This document shows, one piece after another, positions 51,240 through 59,517 of a stretch of 64,000 nt of DNA. Under the pieces are notes generated by a model. That model saw only the letters and a list, made by a program, of their open reading frames with translations. It did not search any database and was not told the DNA's origin. A program made the translations under genes and the position numbers. Position 1 is the first letter of the stretch, and every line of letters begins with the position of its first letter. This DNA is from WTFY01 sp964614915 (GTDB taxonomy: Bacteria; Pseudomonadota; Gammaproteobacteria; UBA4575), in the NCBI GenBank assembly GCA_964614915.1, contig CAZTNC010000008.1, positions 62,001-126,000 of the forward strand, read 5' to 3'.

Positions 51240-53083
51240 TGGGATGGTTTAACCGAAGAAAAACGGTCTTTGAAGATTGCGACGTGCTCGTCGTCGGTGG
51301 TGGCATGGCCGGCTGTGGTGCCACGTACGAATCCAAGTACTGGGGCCGCGACCTCAAGGTGGTCTGTGTCGAAAAAGCCAACATCGAGCGCAGTGGCGCG
51401 GTGGCACAGGGCCTGTATGCAATCAACTGCTACATGGGCATGCAGTGGAACGAAAATCAACCGGAGGATCATGTGCGCTATGCGCGCAATGACCTCATGG
51501 GACTCGTGCGCGAGGACCTGGGCTACGACATCGCCCGGCATGTCGATTCTGCAGTGCACAAATTTGAAGAGTGGGGTCTTCCCATGATGCGGGACCCGGA
51601 AACGGGGCGCTACCAGCGCGAGGGCAAATGGCAGATCATGATTCACGGCGAAAGCTACAAGCCGATTGTCGCCGAGGCCGCACGCAAGGCGGCGGATGAA
51701 GTCTATAACCGGATCATGGTGACCCACCTGCTGATGGACGAGGCGAAATCAAACCGGGTAGCGGGTGCCGTTGGCTTCAACGTCCGCACCGGGGATTTTC
51801 ATGTATTTCGTGCCAAGGCAGTGATCATTTGTGCCGGTGGTGCATCACACATCTACAAGCCACGCGCCGTGGGAGAAGGCATGGGACGCACCTGGTATGC
51901 TCCCTGGAGCAGTGCCTCAGCCTACGCATTGCCCATTCTCGTCGGTGCCAAGATGACACAGATGGAGAATCGCATCGTTCTGGCCCGGTTCAAGGACGGC
52001 TATGGTCCTGTCGGCGCCTATTTCCTGCACCTCAAGACATACACAGAGAATGCCTATGGCGAGGAATATGAGTCCAAGTGGTATGAGCAAACGAAGGAGC
52101 TCGTAGGGGATTACATCGACCATCACCCGACCCCGACCTGCCTGCGTAACCATGCTTTTCTCGAAGAGCTGAAAGCAGGCAGAGGTCCCATCCGCATGGT
52201 GACCAAGGAGGCATTCCAGGACCCGCATAAGGAAACTGTCGGGTGGGAGAACTTTCTCGGCATGACCATCGGGCAAGCCGTGGTTTGGGCATCGCAAAAC
52301 ATCGACCCCAAGCATATCAACCCGGAGCTGACAACATCCGAACCCTACGTCATGGGCTCTCACGCGACCTGCTCGGGCGCCTGGGCCAGTGGCCCCGAGG
52401 ATGTTGCGCCTTCTGACTATCAGTGGGGCTACAACCGGATGATGACCGTTGAGGGGTTGTTTGGCGCCGGTGACACAATCGGTGGCAGTGCGCACAAGTT
52501 CTCTTCCGGATCCTATACCGAAGGTCGAATTGCGGCCAAGGCTGCGGTGAAGTACGTCAATGACATGAACAGTGAGAAACTACGGGTCAGCGAGAAACAG
52601 TACGAGGACCTGAAAAAGGTGATCTACCAGCCCCTGGAAAATTACGAGGTTGGCCGTAACGAGATCGTGGCGGGGACCGTCTCGCCAAGCTATATTCTCC
52701 CGATCCATGGCCTTCAGCGTCTTGAAAAGATCATGGACGAATATGTCGGTGGAATCAGTACCAACTACATGACCAATGAGCCCTTGCTCACCCGTGGTCT
52801 GGAGTTGCTGGATATGCTGAAAGAAGATCTTGACCACATTGGTGCTGAAGACCTTCACCAGCTGCAAAGGGCATGGGAACTCCAGCACCGGTTCATAGCA
52901 TCACAGTCCGTGGCTCACCATACGCTGTTCCGCAAGGAGACACGCTGGCCAGGATATTATTATCGTGGTGATCATCCGAAGCTCGACGACGAGAACTGGC
53001 ACTGCCTCACTTTGTCCCGCTATGACCGGGAATCCGACAGTTGGGACCTGGAGAAAGCACCCGTTCACCACATAATCGACTAG
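51239..53083 (+). CDS. aprA: adenylylsulfate reductase alpha subunit
   Basis: A 614-residue flavoprotein. FAD binding is shown by DVLVVGGGMAGCGATYES near residue 16, ERSGAVAQGLYAINCYMG and GHS-like VMGSHATCSGAW, with GAGDTIGGSAHKFSSGS near the C-terminal part of the FAD domain. In sulfur oxidisers it joins sulfite and AMP to give APS. The frame extends upstream but the family start and an AGGAG ribosome-binding site point to GTG at 51239, where it overlaps the aprB stop (TAGTG). The C-terminus has the helical domain (LQRAWELQHRFIASQSVAHH) and ends HHIID. Confidence 0.97.
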   Translation: MGWFNRRKTVFEDCDVLVVGGGMAGCGATYESKYWGRDLKVVCVEKANIERSGAVAQGLYAINCYMGMQWNENQPEDHVRYARNDLMGLVREDLGYDIARHVDSAVHKFEEWGLPMMRDPETGRYQREGKWQIMIHGESYKPIVAEAARKAADEVYNRIMVTHLLMDEAKSNRVAGAVGFNVRTGDFHVFRAKAVIICAGGASHIYKPRAVGEGMGRTWYAPWSSASAYALPILVGAKMTQMENRIVLARFKDGYGPVGAYFLHLKTYTENAYGEEYESKWYEQTKELVGDYIDHHPTPTCLRNHAFLEELKAGRGPIRMVTKEAFQDPHKETVGWENFLGMTIGQAVVWASQNIDPKHINPELTTSEPYVMGSHATCSGAWASGPEDVAPSDYQWGYNRMMTVEGLFGAGDTIGGSAHKFSSGSYTEGRIAAKAAVKYVNDMNSEKLRVSEKQYEDLKKVIYQPLENYEVGRNEIVAGTVSPSYILPIHGLQRLEKIMDEYVGGISTNYMTNEPLLTRGLELLDMLKEDLDHIGAEDLHQLQRAWELQHRFIASQSVAHHTLFRKETRWPGYYYRGDHPKLDDENWHCLTLSRYDRESDSWDLEKAPVHHIID

Positions 53084-53233
53084 GCAACCAGCCAAGTCCG
53101 ACAGGACCGTTCCCTTTTTAACACACGGATCGTGTCTGCGGCTTGTGTGTGCCGACGGAATTTAGATGCTTGCGAACTGGCCCCAGAATCGGTAGGGTCA
53201 GTCCCTGTCGCAGGATCAGGCCTATCTACCCCA

Positions 53234-54046
53234 ATGAAAGCAAAGTCCTTCAAACCAGAAGAATATTTCGTCGAAAAAGAGCCCTACTACGAACCCATTG
53301 GCAAAGAGATCGAGGTATTCGAGGCCGCGTACAACAACCAGCTTCCTGTCTTGCTCAAGGGTCCCACTGGCTGTGGGAAAACCCGTTTCATGGAATACAT
53401 GAGCTGGCGGATCAAATGCCCGCTGATTACCGTGTCATGCCATGACGATCTGACCGCATCTGACCTAGTGGGCCGCTACCTCGTCACCGGAGGCGAGACA
53501 GTGTGGGTGGACGGGCCGCTTGCGCGTGCAGTTCGCGCGGGCAGTATCTGTTATCTCGACGAGATTGTAGAAGCCCGGAAGGACACGACTGTGGTAATCC
53601 ATCCCTTATGTGATGACCGCCGCGTGTTGCCCATGGAAAAATTGGGAGAACTGCTCGAAGCACCCCCCGAGTTCTGCATGGCCATTTCATACAATCCAGG
53701 CTATCAGAGCGTTCTGAAAGATTTGAAGCAGAGCACACGTCAACGGTTTGTCGCACTTGAATTTGATTACCCGGATGCCGCTGTTGAACAGAAAATTGTC
53801 GAAAAGGAAACCGGTGTTGACAGCGACACCGCTAAACAGCTCGTTAAATTTGCCCAGATGACGCGCAATCTCAAGGGCGGAGGCTTGGATGAAGGTGCTA
53901 GTACACGCCTGCTCGTCCATGCCGCAAAGCTCATGGTGCAGGGGGTAGCCCCGGTCACTGCTTGTGCAAGCTCCATATCACAGGCCCTTACCGACGACAC
54001 AGAAATGCTGATCGCAGTAAACGAATTGAGTTCTTCTGTATTTTGA
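53234..54046 (+). CDS. cbbQ: CbbQ/NorQ-family AAA+ ATPase
   Basis: A 270-residue MoxR-class ATPase of the CbbQ/NirQ/NorQ group: Walker A GPTGCGKT (43-50), Walker B ICYLDE (105-110), sensor and arginine-finger region around SYNPGYQSVLKDLKQSTRQRFV. CbbQ works with the VWA protein CbbO to reactivate RuBisCO; NorQ and NirQ serve other metalloenzymes. Here it follows aprA by 150 bases, and neither a CbbO/NorD-type partner nor RuBisCO is in the window. Length matches CbbQ. I set the start at ATG 53234 by family length; no good ribosome-binding site is visible. The client could be RuBisCO elsewhere or the apr enzyme. Confidence 0.85.
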   Translation: MKAKSFKPEEYFVEKEPYYEPIGKEIEVFEAAYNNQLPVLLKGPTGCGKTRFMEYMSWRIKCPLITVSCHDDLTASDLVGRYLVTGGETVWVDGPLARAVRAGSICYLDEIVEARKDTTVVIHPLCDDRRVLPMEKLGELLEAPPEFCMAISYNPGYQSVLKDLKQSTRQRFVALEFDYPDAAVEQKIVEKETGVDSDTAKQLVKFAQMTRNLKGGGLDEGASTRLLVHAAKLMVQGVAPVTACASSISQALTDDTEMLIAVNELSSSVF

Positions 54047-54057
54047 AATATCGACAC

Positions 54058-54074
54058 CACCGGAACTTCCGGTG
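54058..54074. terminator. candidate hairpin between convergent cbbQ and UDG genes
   Basis: CACCGG-AACTT-CCGGTG, six base pairs with a five-base loop, begins 11 bases after the cbbQ stop. No T-run follows on either strand. Confidence 0.4.
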
Positions 54075-54129
54075 CGTCATCAATCCATCAACAACTGATT
54101 GTCCGATCTCCCATCTGGGTGGCTATATG

Positions 54130-54720
54130 CTAGTTGCGCAAAGCCGTCTGGATCTTCTTGCGTAATTGCGGAACCGCCTCGGCCTCGAACCAGCGGTTTT
54201 TCTTCAGCCACCCGATGTTTCGTGGAGAAGGATGCGGAAGTGGGAAATACAGGGGACCGTATCTTTCTCTCTGCCGGACAGTTTCTGCAAGCGTAGGACA
54301 GAGGTCCGTCAGGTAGTATTTTTGTGCATACTGTCCGACCAGTAGTACAAGCTGAATCTTTGGCAATAGGGACAGTAGCCGCTGATGCCATAATTCTGCA
54401 CATTCCTTGCGCGGCGGCAGATCGCCTGAACGACCGGTACCTGGATAGCAAAAACCCATCGGGATAATGGCGATCCTCTGAGAATCGTAGAACACACCCT
54501 CGTCAAGGTCCATCCACTGACGCAATCGCTTACCACTTGCATCATTCCAGGGTATGCCGGTTTTGTGCACCCTGACGCCAGGTGCCTGACCCATCACCAG
54601 TATCCGTGCGCTGCGATTGGCCCGCAAGACCGGCTTCGGACCCAATGGCAACTCAGACTCACAGACGCGGCAGGCCCTGACTTCCGTCAGCAACCTGTCC
54701 AGTCTCGTGGTCCTTGCCAT
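54130..54720 (-). CDS. uracil-DNA glycosylase superfamily protein
   Basis: A 196-residue protein with the uracil-DNA-glycosylase fold: ARILVMGQAPGVRVHKTGIPW near residue 40 (motif 1 GQAPG) and LYFPLPHPSPRN near residue 155 (motif 2 HPSPRN). ACRVC at the N-terminus gives two close cysteines, but the full four-cysteine iron-sulfur set of family 4 enzymes is not evident. It may be a DNA-repair enzyme or a superfamily member with another role. Its ATG overlaps the stop of the cysteine-rich gene (TGATG), so the two are coupled. It converges with cbbQ. Confidence 0.85.
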   Translation of the reverse strand: MARTTRLDRLLTEVRACRVCESELPLGPKPVLRANRSARILVMGQAPGVRVHKTGIPWNDASGKRLRQWMDLDEGVFYDSQRIAIIPMGFCYPGTGRSGDLPPRKECAELWHQRLLSLLPKIQLVLLVGQYAQKYYLTDLCPTLAETVRQRERYGPLYFPLPHPSPRNIGWLKKNRWFEAEAVPQLRKKIQTALRN

Positions 54721-55202
54721 CAGTCCACTGGGTCCCTGCTTTTTCCCCGCATACGGGAGCGGTGGCGATGCGAGCGGACACGGTAAGCAATAATCTCCTG
54801 CATGAGTTGCGAGTACGGGAAACCATTGATGCCATCAAACTGACTTTCTGCCCGGTGGATCAACGAGTCAATGTCCTTCACGGTCGGTGCATTGCTTTGC
54901 TCAACCTGCAACTGCAGTCCCAGCATGCCCCCGTTTTGTATCTTGATCTCATCGGCGTGTGCCAGTGTCTGGCTCACTTCGCGGCGATGCAGGGCAAATC
55001 TTGCCTTTTTGCACAATTCGGTCAGCAAGTGACTACAGCGCTCCAGTCGAGGCAAGGAGTTGCAGGCTACTCCCTCACGGTCTGCCAAGTTGAAGCGATG
55101 CGACCTGCTGCAACTGCAAACACGTGAGTTGATTGCCTTCTCGAACACGCAACGGTGGGGGTTGACGGATTCGTACGTGGTTCTGTACTGATGTTCATCC
55201 AC
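54720..55202 (-). CDS. cysteine-rich conserved protein, paralogue B
   Basis: A 160-residue protein starting at GTG. After a 17-residue lead, cysteines at 18, 31, 47 and 56 and the motif KIQNGGMLGL (87-96) align without gaps with the protein at 42417-42824. Extra cysteines occur at 29 and 64. The C-terminus is strongly basic (YRVRSHRHRSRMRGKSR). No named family is known to me. A metal or cluster site made by the four shared cysteines is likely by pattern. The stop overlaps the ATG of the uracil-DNA-glycosylase-like gene. The nearby genes are aprMBA-cbbQ on one side and a Rieske ferredoxin and reductase on the other, so a redox or sulfur role is plausible but unproven. Confidence 0.7.
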   Translation of the reverse strand: MDEHQYRTTYESVNPHRCVFEKAINSRVCSCSRSHRFNLADREGVACNSLPRLERCSHLLTELCKKARFALHRREVSQTLAHADEIKIQNGGMLGLQLQVEQSNAPTVKDIDSLIHRAESQFDGINGFPYSQLMQEIIAYRVRSHRHRSRMRGKSRDPVD

Positions 55203-55262
55203 TGAGCAAATTCCCCGGCTGCTGACGCGTCACGGCTACAGAAAAAGCGGGCTACGGACTAG

Positions 55263-55502
55263 TTACTTCTCCCATTCCCTCAATATGGGGGCTTGGCGCG
55301 GCTCACGCAGTCTTTGTTCCGCCTCAAGTTCATCCTTGGCAAAAATCATTTTGATTGCGGTTCTGCTGTCTTGTTCAACAACAGTCCTTTGTTCCCGCGC
55401 AAAATTCTTTGCCGGCTTGAACTCATTGAAGCTGTCGATGAGTTCAAGATCCTTGATCGCACCGGCAGACCCGGATGTGATTTTATAAACAAAGTACGGC
55501 AT
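55263..55502 (-). CDS. small conserved hypothetical protein, 79 aa
   Basis: A 79-residue protein starting MPYFVYKITSGSAGAIKDLE. It has a beta-strand start and a charged helical remainder with RTVVEQDSRTAIKMIFAKDELEAEQRL and ends in PILREWEK. I recall similar short proteins opening MPYFVYKI in sulfur- and ammonia-oxidising proteobacteria, of unknown function. I set the start at ATG 55502, where the fold begins; the upstream part of the longer frame overlaps the divergent Rieske gene and looks spurious. It lies 60 bases upstream of paralogue B on the same strand. Confidence 0.65.
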   Translation of the reverse strand: MPYFVYKITSGSAGAIKDLELIDSFNEFKPAKNFAREQRTVVEQDSRTAIKMIFAKDELEAEQRLREPRQAPILREWEK

Positions 55503-55549
55503 GATTGGTCTATCTACAGTGTAGCAGTTCGTTCCTGATTCTGAATTCC

Positions 55550-55885
55550 GTGGATTCGCAAACCAAGTACATCGATGTTGCATCACTTGCCCAGGTGTTG
55601 CCCGGACACACCTTGAAAGTGATGACTGACCGTGGTGGCATTCTACTTGCCAATGTCGAAGGCAAAATATATGCCGTTGATGATATGTGCACGCATGAAG
55701 ACTCTTCACTTTCCCTCGGTTGCCTGAAGGGTGAACTGGTCAGCTGTACCTTGCACGGAAGCCGTTTTAACGTCCGTAGCGGGCAGCCGATGGAAGAACC
55801 TGCCACAGAGGCGCTGCGCAGATATCCAGTGCGGATCAACCAAGACCGCATCGAAATCTGCCTGGACAGTATCAAGGATTCATAA
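55550..55885 (+). CDS. Rieske-type 2Fe-2S ferredoxin
   Basis: A 111-residue single-domain Rieske protein. The cluster motifs are CTHED near residue 46 and CTLHGSRF near 65, spaced as in oxygenase-type ferredoxins, with ILLANVEGKIYAVDDMCTHE before them and RRYPVRINQDRIEI after. It is soluble. I chose GTG at 55550; an in-frame start at 55505 would add 15 unconserved residues and overlap the divergent gene. It is followed by a ferredoxin reductase 62 bases downstream, so the two may form an electron-transfer pair. No oxygenase gene is nearby. Confidence 0.9.
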   Translation: MDSQTKYIDVASLAQVLPGHTLKVMTDRGGILLANVEGKIYAVDDMCTHEDSSLSLGCLKGELVSCTLHGSRFNVRSGQPMEEPATEALRRYPVRINQDRIEICLDSIKDS

Positions 55886-55947
55886 GTTGATTTTTTGGTA
55901 TCAAGTCCCTATGTTACGTCCACAAATCAACCTGATCACCGGACGAT

Positions 55948-56691
55948 ATGAGCAACTGGGTCGAAGGCAAAGTTGTCAGAAACAAGCACTGGACGGATAT
56001 GCTTTATTCGCTTCATATCGAAGCAGATATTGATCCCTTTATTGCTGGCCAGTATGGCCGCCTTGGCCTGAATATAGATGAGCAGATCGTGGGGCGCCCT
56101 TACTCCTTTGTAAATGCCCCTCACGAAAACATCCATGAGTTTTACTCAATTACAGTTCGCCACGGCCCTTTGTCAACCAAGCTGTCCTCCTTGCAGGAAT
56201 CCGATTCTGTCTGGATTGACAAACGTGCAAACGGCTTCTTTACCCTGAATGAAGTACCCGACGGCAGAGACATCTGGATGTTTGCAACCGGTACCGGACT
56301 TGGTCCCTTTCTGTCCATATTGAAATCCGATGAAGTCTGGAAGCGGTTCGAGCAAGTCGTGCTGGTACATGCAGTTCGATTCACCAAGGAATTGACCTAC
56401 CAGGAGACCATACAAAAGTTCAGCGAAAGATATGAGGGTCGTTTCCAGATGGTTCCGTTTGTCAGCCGCGAAGATACGGATTTTGCCCTGCCCGGACGCA
56501 TCCCTGCGGCAATTGATAATTGCATGCTGGAAGAGAGAGTGGGATTGGAGCTAGACCCGGCACACTCACAGACAATGCTTTGTGGAAACCCCGACATGCT
56601 CGTGGATACACGCAACGCACTGAAAGAGAAAGGACTTGAGAAAAATCTACGCCGCAGTCCCGGGCATATCACAACAGAAAGTTACTGGTAG
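55948..56691 (+). CDS. fpr: ferredoxin-NADP+ reductase, Fpr type
   Basis: A 247-residue bacterial ferredoxin reductase: FAD-binding GRPYSFVNAPHE near residue 49, the GTGLGPFLSIL NADP loop near 115, VLVHAVRFTKELTYQE and the C-terminal LCGNPDMLVDTRNAL, ending HITTESYW with the aromatic tail that stacks on FAD. It exchanges electrons between NADPH and ferredoxin or flavodoxin. It follows the Rieske gene on the same strand and converges with a short-chain dehydrogenase. Confidence 0.93.
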   Translation: MSNWVEGKVVRNKHWTDMLYSLHIEADIDPFIAGQYGRLGLNIDEQIVGRPYSFVNAPHENIHEFYSITVRHGPLSTKLSSLQESDSVWIDKRANGFFTLNEVPDGRDIWMFATGTGLGPFLSILKSDEVWKRFEQVVLVHAVRFTKELTYQETIQKFSERYEGRFQMVPFVSREDTDFALPGRIPAAIDNCMLEERVGLELDPAHSQTMLCGNPDMLVDTRNALKEKGLEKNLRRSPGHITTESYW

Positions 56692-56712
56692 TCCGCGTGG
56701 TTTTCGGGGATT

Positions 56713-57453
56713 CTAGTTGCTCAGTGTGCGCCCGCCATCTACCGGGATGATTTGCCCGGTGATGTAATCCGCATGCTCGATCAAGAACAGCGCGGCATCT
56801 GCAATATCCCCGGGCTTGCCTTCATGCTTCAGTGCAGTGCGCGAAATGATTTCCCGATGCATCGTTGCATCGTGCTCAGCTTCCGGCCACAAGATTGCGC
56901 CCGGTGCGATCCCGTTGACACGTATTTCCGGCGCTAACTCTCGTGCCATGGACCTTGTAAGCATTACCAATCCCGCTTTGGAGATTGAATATACCGGATA
57001 CCCCTTGAGAGGCCGGTCCGAGTGAATGTCAACGATATTGATGATGCAACCTCGTGCGGCCTTCAGGTGGGGCGCGATGGCCCTCGTCAGATACAGGGGC
57101 GCTTTGAGATTGATTCCTACCAGTTTTTCCCAGATGTCTTCGTCGATTTCATCGAGCCTTGTCGGAAAAAAACAAGAAGCATTGTTGATGAGAACATCCA
57201 AACGGTTAAAGCATGCCTTAGCCTCGGCAATCAGGCCCGGTATGTTTGTATATTCTGTCAGGTCTCCTTGTAGCATCTGTACAGATTTGGCACGCACTGC
57301 ATTGAGTTCTCCGGCCAGCAGTTGGGCGTCTCTTTCTGAATTGCAATAATGTAGAATGATGCGCATGCCGGAGCGGTGTAGGTGCCGTACAAGTTCCGCA
57401 CCGATACGTCGTGCGCCCCCTGTAATCATGACCACCTTGGAATTTTCCACCAC
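56713..57453 (-). CDS. pteridine reductase-like short-chain dehydrogenase
   Basis: A 246-residue SDR with the cofactor motif TGGARRIGAELVRHLH, where the Arg-Arg after GGA is typical of pteridine reductases (FolM/PTR1 type), NNAS in VLINNASCFFPT, and the catalytic YSISK. It ends with IIPVDGGRTLSN. It probably reduces dihydrobiopterin- or dihydrofolate-like substrates with NADPH. ATG at 57453. It diverges from the methyltransferase gene across a 57-base gap. Confidence 0.87.
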   Translation of the reverse strand: MVENSKVVMITGGARRIGAELVRHLHRSGMRIILHYCNSERDAQLLAGELNAVRAKSVQMLQGDLTEYTNIPGLIAEAKACFNRLDVLINNASCFFPTRLDEIDEDIWEKLVGINLKAPLYLTRAIAPHLKAARGCIINIVDIHSDRPLKGYPVYSISKAGLVMLTRSMARELAPEIRVNGIAPGAILWPEAEHDATMHREIISRTALKHEGKPGDIADAALFLIEHADYITGQIIPVDGGRTLSN

Positions 57454-57510
57454 AATCCTTCACACCCGTTCAATCGGCGAACTCTAGCATACCTGACCGA
57501 GACAGACAGA

Positions 57511-58689
57511 ATGCCTCGTCCAACCTTTTCCGGGCTCACTGTCGCGCAACGGCAACATACCGAAAACTGTAGCAAGCGCCTTGGTCAGGAAATCCAAGCA
57601 CAGGGAGGGAGCATCGGTTTCGACCAATACATGCAACTGGTGCTGCACGACCCTGCCGTAGGCTATTACCACACGCAGCAGCCTGTTTTTGGCAAACATG
57701 GAGATTTTGTTACTGCACCGGAGTCATCGGTCCATCTTGCATATTGCATCGCCCACTCCTGTGCGAGACTGATCCGGGATGATGCGCAGCGCAACATCCT
57801 AGAGATAGGCGCAGGACGTGGACGGCTTGCCCTGGATATGCTCCGGTATCTGCATATCTGGGGAGTCACACCCCGCAGGTACTACATTTACGAACCCAGC
57901 GAGATGCTGAGGAATGCTCAGCGAGACCTGCTTGAGGAGCATATGCCTGAGAGCATGTCAGTAGTTGAGTGGTTGCCGAATTTGCACACGGAGCTTGGCA
58001 GTGCCATTGTCGTCGCCAATGAAGTGCTGGATGCGTTGCCGGTCAAATGCTTCTTGGCCGATTCACGACAAATCAGCGAAAAATGCGTTACGTTGACGGA
58101 CCAAGGAGATCTGGACTGGTTAGTGCAAGAGCCCTCCTATGAACTGGATGTGGCACTGGACTACCTCACGGTCATGCTGGACAGTCCGCCGGCCGGTGAA
58201 CTCTATTGCAGTGAAATCAACCTCCAGCTGGGAAAAACACTGGCGACTTGGTCAGACTGCTGCGAGCAATGCGTCATGCTTTTGATCGATTACGGGTACC
58301 CGCAAAGTGAGTACTACCATCCGCAACGTAAAATGGGAACATTGCGCAGCTATTTCCAGCACCGGGTTTCAGAGAACCCATTTGCCTGCCCGGGCCTCCA
58401 AGACATCACAGCGGACGTGGATTTCTCTGCATTGGCCCAAGCAGCGGGCCGCCTACAGATGGGGGTCCTTTCCTTCGGCTCACAGCGAAATTTCATGCTG
58501 GCCAATCACCTGCTTGACTGGAGGCCAGCCGGGAAAACACAAGCCGAGCAGGTCGCACAAACTGCGCAGCTGAAACAGCTTACTTTGGGCTCGGCAGTGG
58601 GTGAGCGTTTTCAAGTTATGGTCCTGGGCAAAGGCATTGAGTACGGACCTGACCGATTTACCCTGCGCGACATGCGCGCACGGCTTTGA
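57511..58689 (+). CDS. SAM-dependent methyltransferase, MidA/NDUFAF7 family (DUF185)
   Basis: A 392-residue member of the MidA family. GSIGFDQYMQLVLHDPAVGYY and FGKHGDFVTAPESS are its N-terminal signature, ILEIGAGRGRLALDML is SAM motif I, VVANEVLDALPVKCF motif II and LLIDYGYPQSEYYHP the later loop. The mitochondrial homologue methylates an arginine in complex I; bacterial targets are unclear. I chose ATG at 57511; the longer frame lies in the divergent gene. It is followed 15 bases later by uppP. Confidence 0.9.
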   Translation: MPRPTFSGLTVAQRQHTENCSKRLGQEIQAQGGSIGFDQYMQLVLHDPAVGYYHTQQPVFGKHGDFVTAPESSVHLAYCIAHSCARLIRDDAQRNILEIGAGRGRLALDMLRYLHIWGVTPRRYYIYEPSEMLRNAQRDLLEEHMPESMSVVEWLPNLHTELGSAIVVANEVLDALPVKCFLADSRQISEKCVTLTDQGDLDWLVQEPSYELDVALDYLTVMLDSPPAGELYCSEINLQLGKTLATWSDCCEQCVMLLIDYGYPQSEYYHPQRKMGTLRSYFQHRVSENPFACPGLQDITADVDFSALAQAAGRLQMGVLSFGSQRNFMLANHLLDWRPAGKTQAEQVAQTAQLKQLTLGSAVGERFQVMVLGKGIEYGPDRFTLRDMRARL

Positions 58690-58704
58690 GCAGGCAGAGG
58701 ATCA

Positions 58705-59502
58705 GTGGAAATTCTGCACGCATTTTTACTCGCCGTAGTACAGGGCCTCACCGAGTTCCTGCCGATATCCAGTTCAGCCCATCTGGTTCTGCTACCCATC
58801 ATCATGGACTGGCAGGACCAAGGTCTGGTCATCGACGTCGCAGCGCACCTGGGCAGCCTGCTGGCAGTGCTATTCTATTTTCGAGACGACTTGGGCAAGC
58901 TACTCGGACAAGCATTCGGGCCTGCCAGTACCTCTGGTGAAAATGGCGAGGCGAGAGACCTTGCCTGGCTGTTACTGTGGGCCACACTTCCCATCCTGAT
59001 CCTAGCGCTTTTTTTCCATGCCTACATCATCCAATACAGCCGTGATGCAATTGTCATTGCAGTGACCTCCATATTTTTTGGCCTGTTGCTATGGCTGGCT
59101 GACTGGCGTGGGAGCCAAACGCGCATGACGAGACAATTAACTACGGTGGATGCCCTGCTGATAGGCTTTGCGCAGGCTTTTGCACTCATTCCGGGGGCTT
59201 CCCGCTCAGGCGTGACCATGACCGCAGCCATGTGGCTTGGCCTGACACGGGTAGAAGCTGCACGATTTTCTTTCTTGCTGGCCATCCCGACCATTTTTGC
59301 AGCCTCTGCATTTGGCGCCTACCAAGCGGTATTGGAGGCAGCCAGCGTTCGATGGAGTTTCGGATTTGGCGTCCTGGCATGCTCGGCCATAGTGACTTTT
59401 TTCTGCATACACTGGTTTATAAAATTTATTGCCCAGATCGGCATGCTACCGTTCGTGGTATACAGGGTATCGCTTGGTGTGGTGCTGCTTTACGCTTATT
59501 AG
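58705..59502 (+). CDS. uppP: undecaprenyl-diphosphatase
   Basis: A 265-residue membrane phosphatase with about eight helices. VVQGLTEFLPISSSAHLVL near the start and IPGASRSGVTMTAAMWLGLTR near residue 170 are the two catalytic motifs (EFLPISS and PGxSRSG). It recycles undecaprenyl diphosphate for cell-wall synthesis and gives bacitracin tolerance. It starts with GTG at 58705, 15 bases after the methyltransferase gene, and converges with cca. Confidence 0.96.
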   Translation: MEILHAFLLAVVQGLTEFLPISSSAHLVLLPIIMDWQDQGLVIDVAAHLGSLLAVLFYFRDDLGKLLGQAFGPASTSGENGEARDLAWLLLWATLPILILALFFHAYIIQYSRDAIVIAVTSIFFGLLLWLADWRGSQTRMTRQLTTVDALLIGFAQAFALIPGASRSGVTMTAAMWLGLTRVEAARFSFLLAIPTIFAASAFGAYQAVLEAASVRWSFGFGVLACSAIVTFFCIHWFIKFIAQIGMLPFVVYRVSLGVVLLYAY

Positions 59503-59517
59503 TGAGGCCGAACCGGA

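Noticed and set aside
53096..53120. GTCC-GACA-GGAC followed by a T-run after aprA, as a terminator
   Set aside because: The stem is four base pairs with ten or so bases before the T-run; too weak to call.
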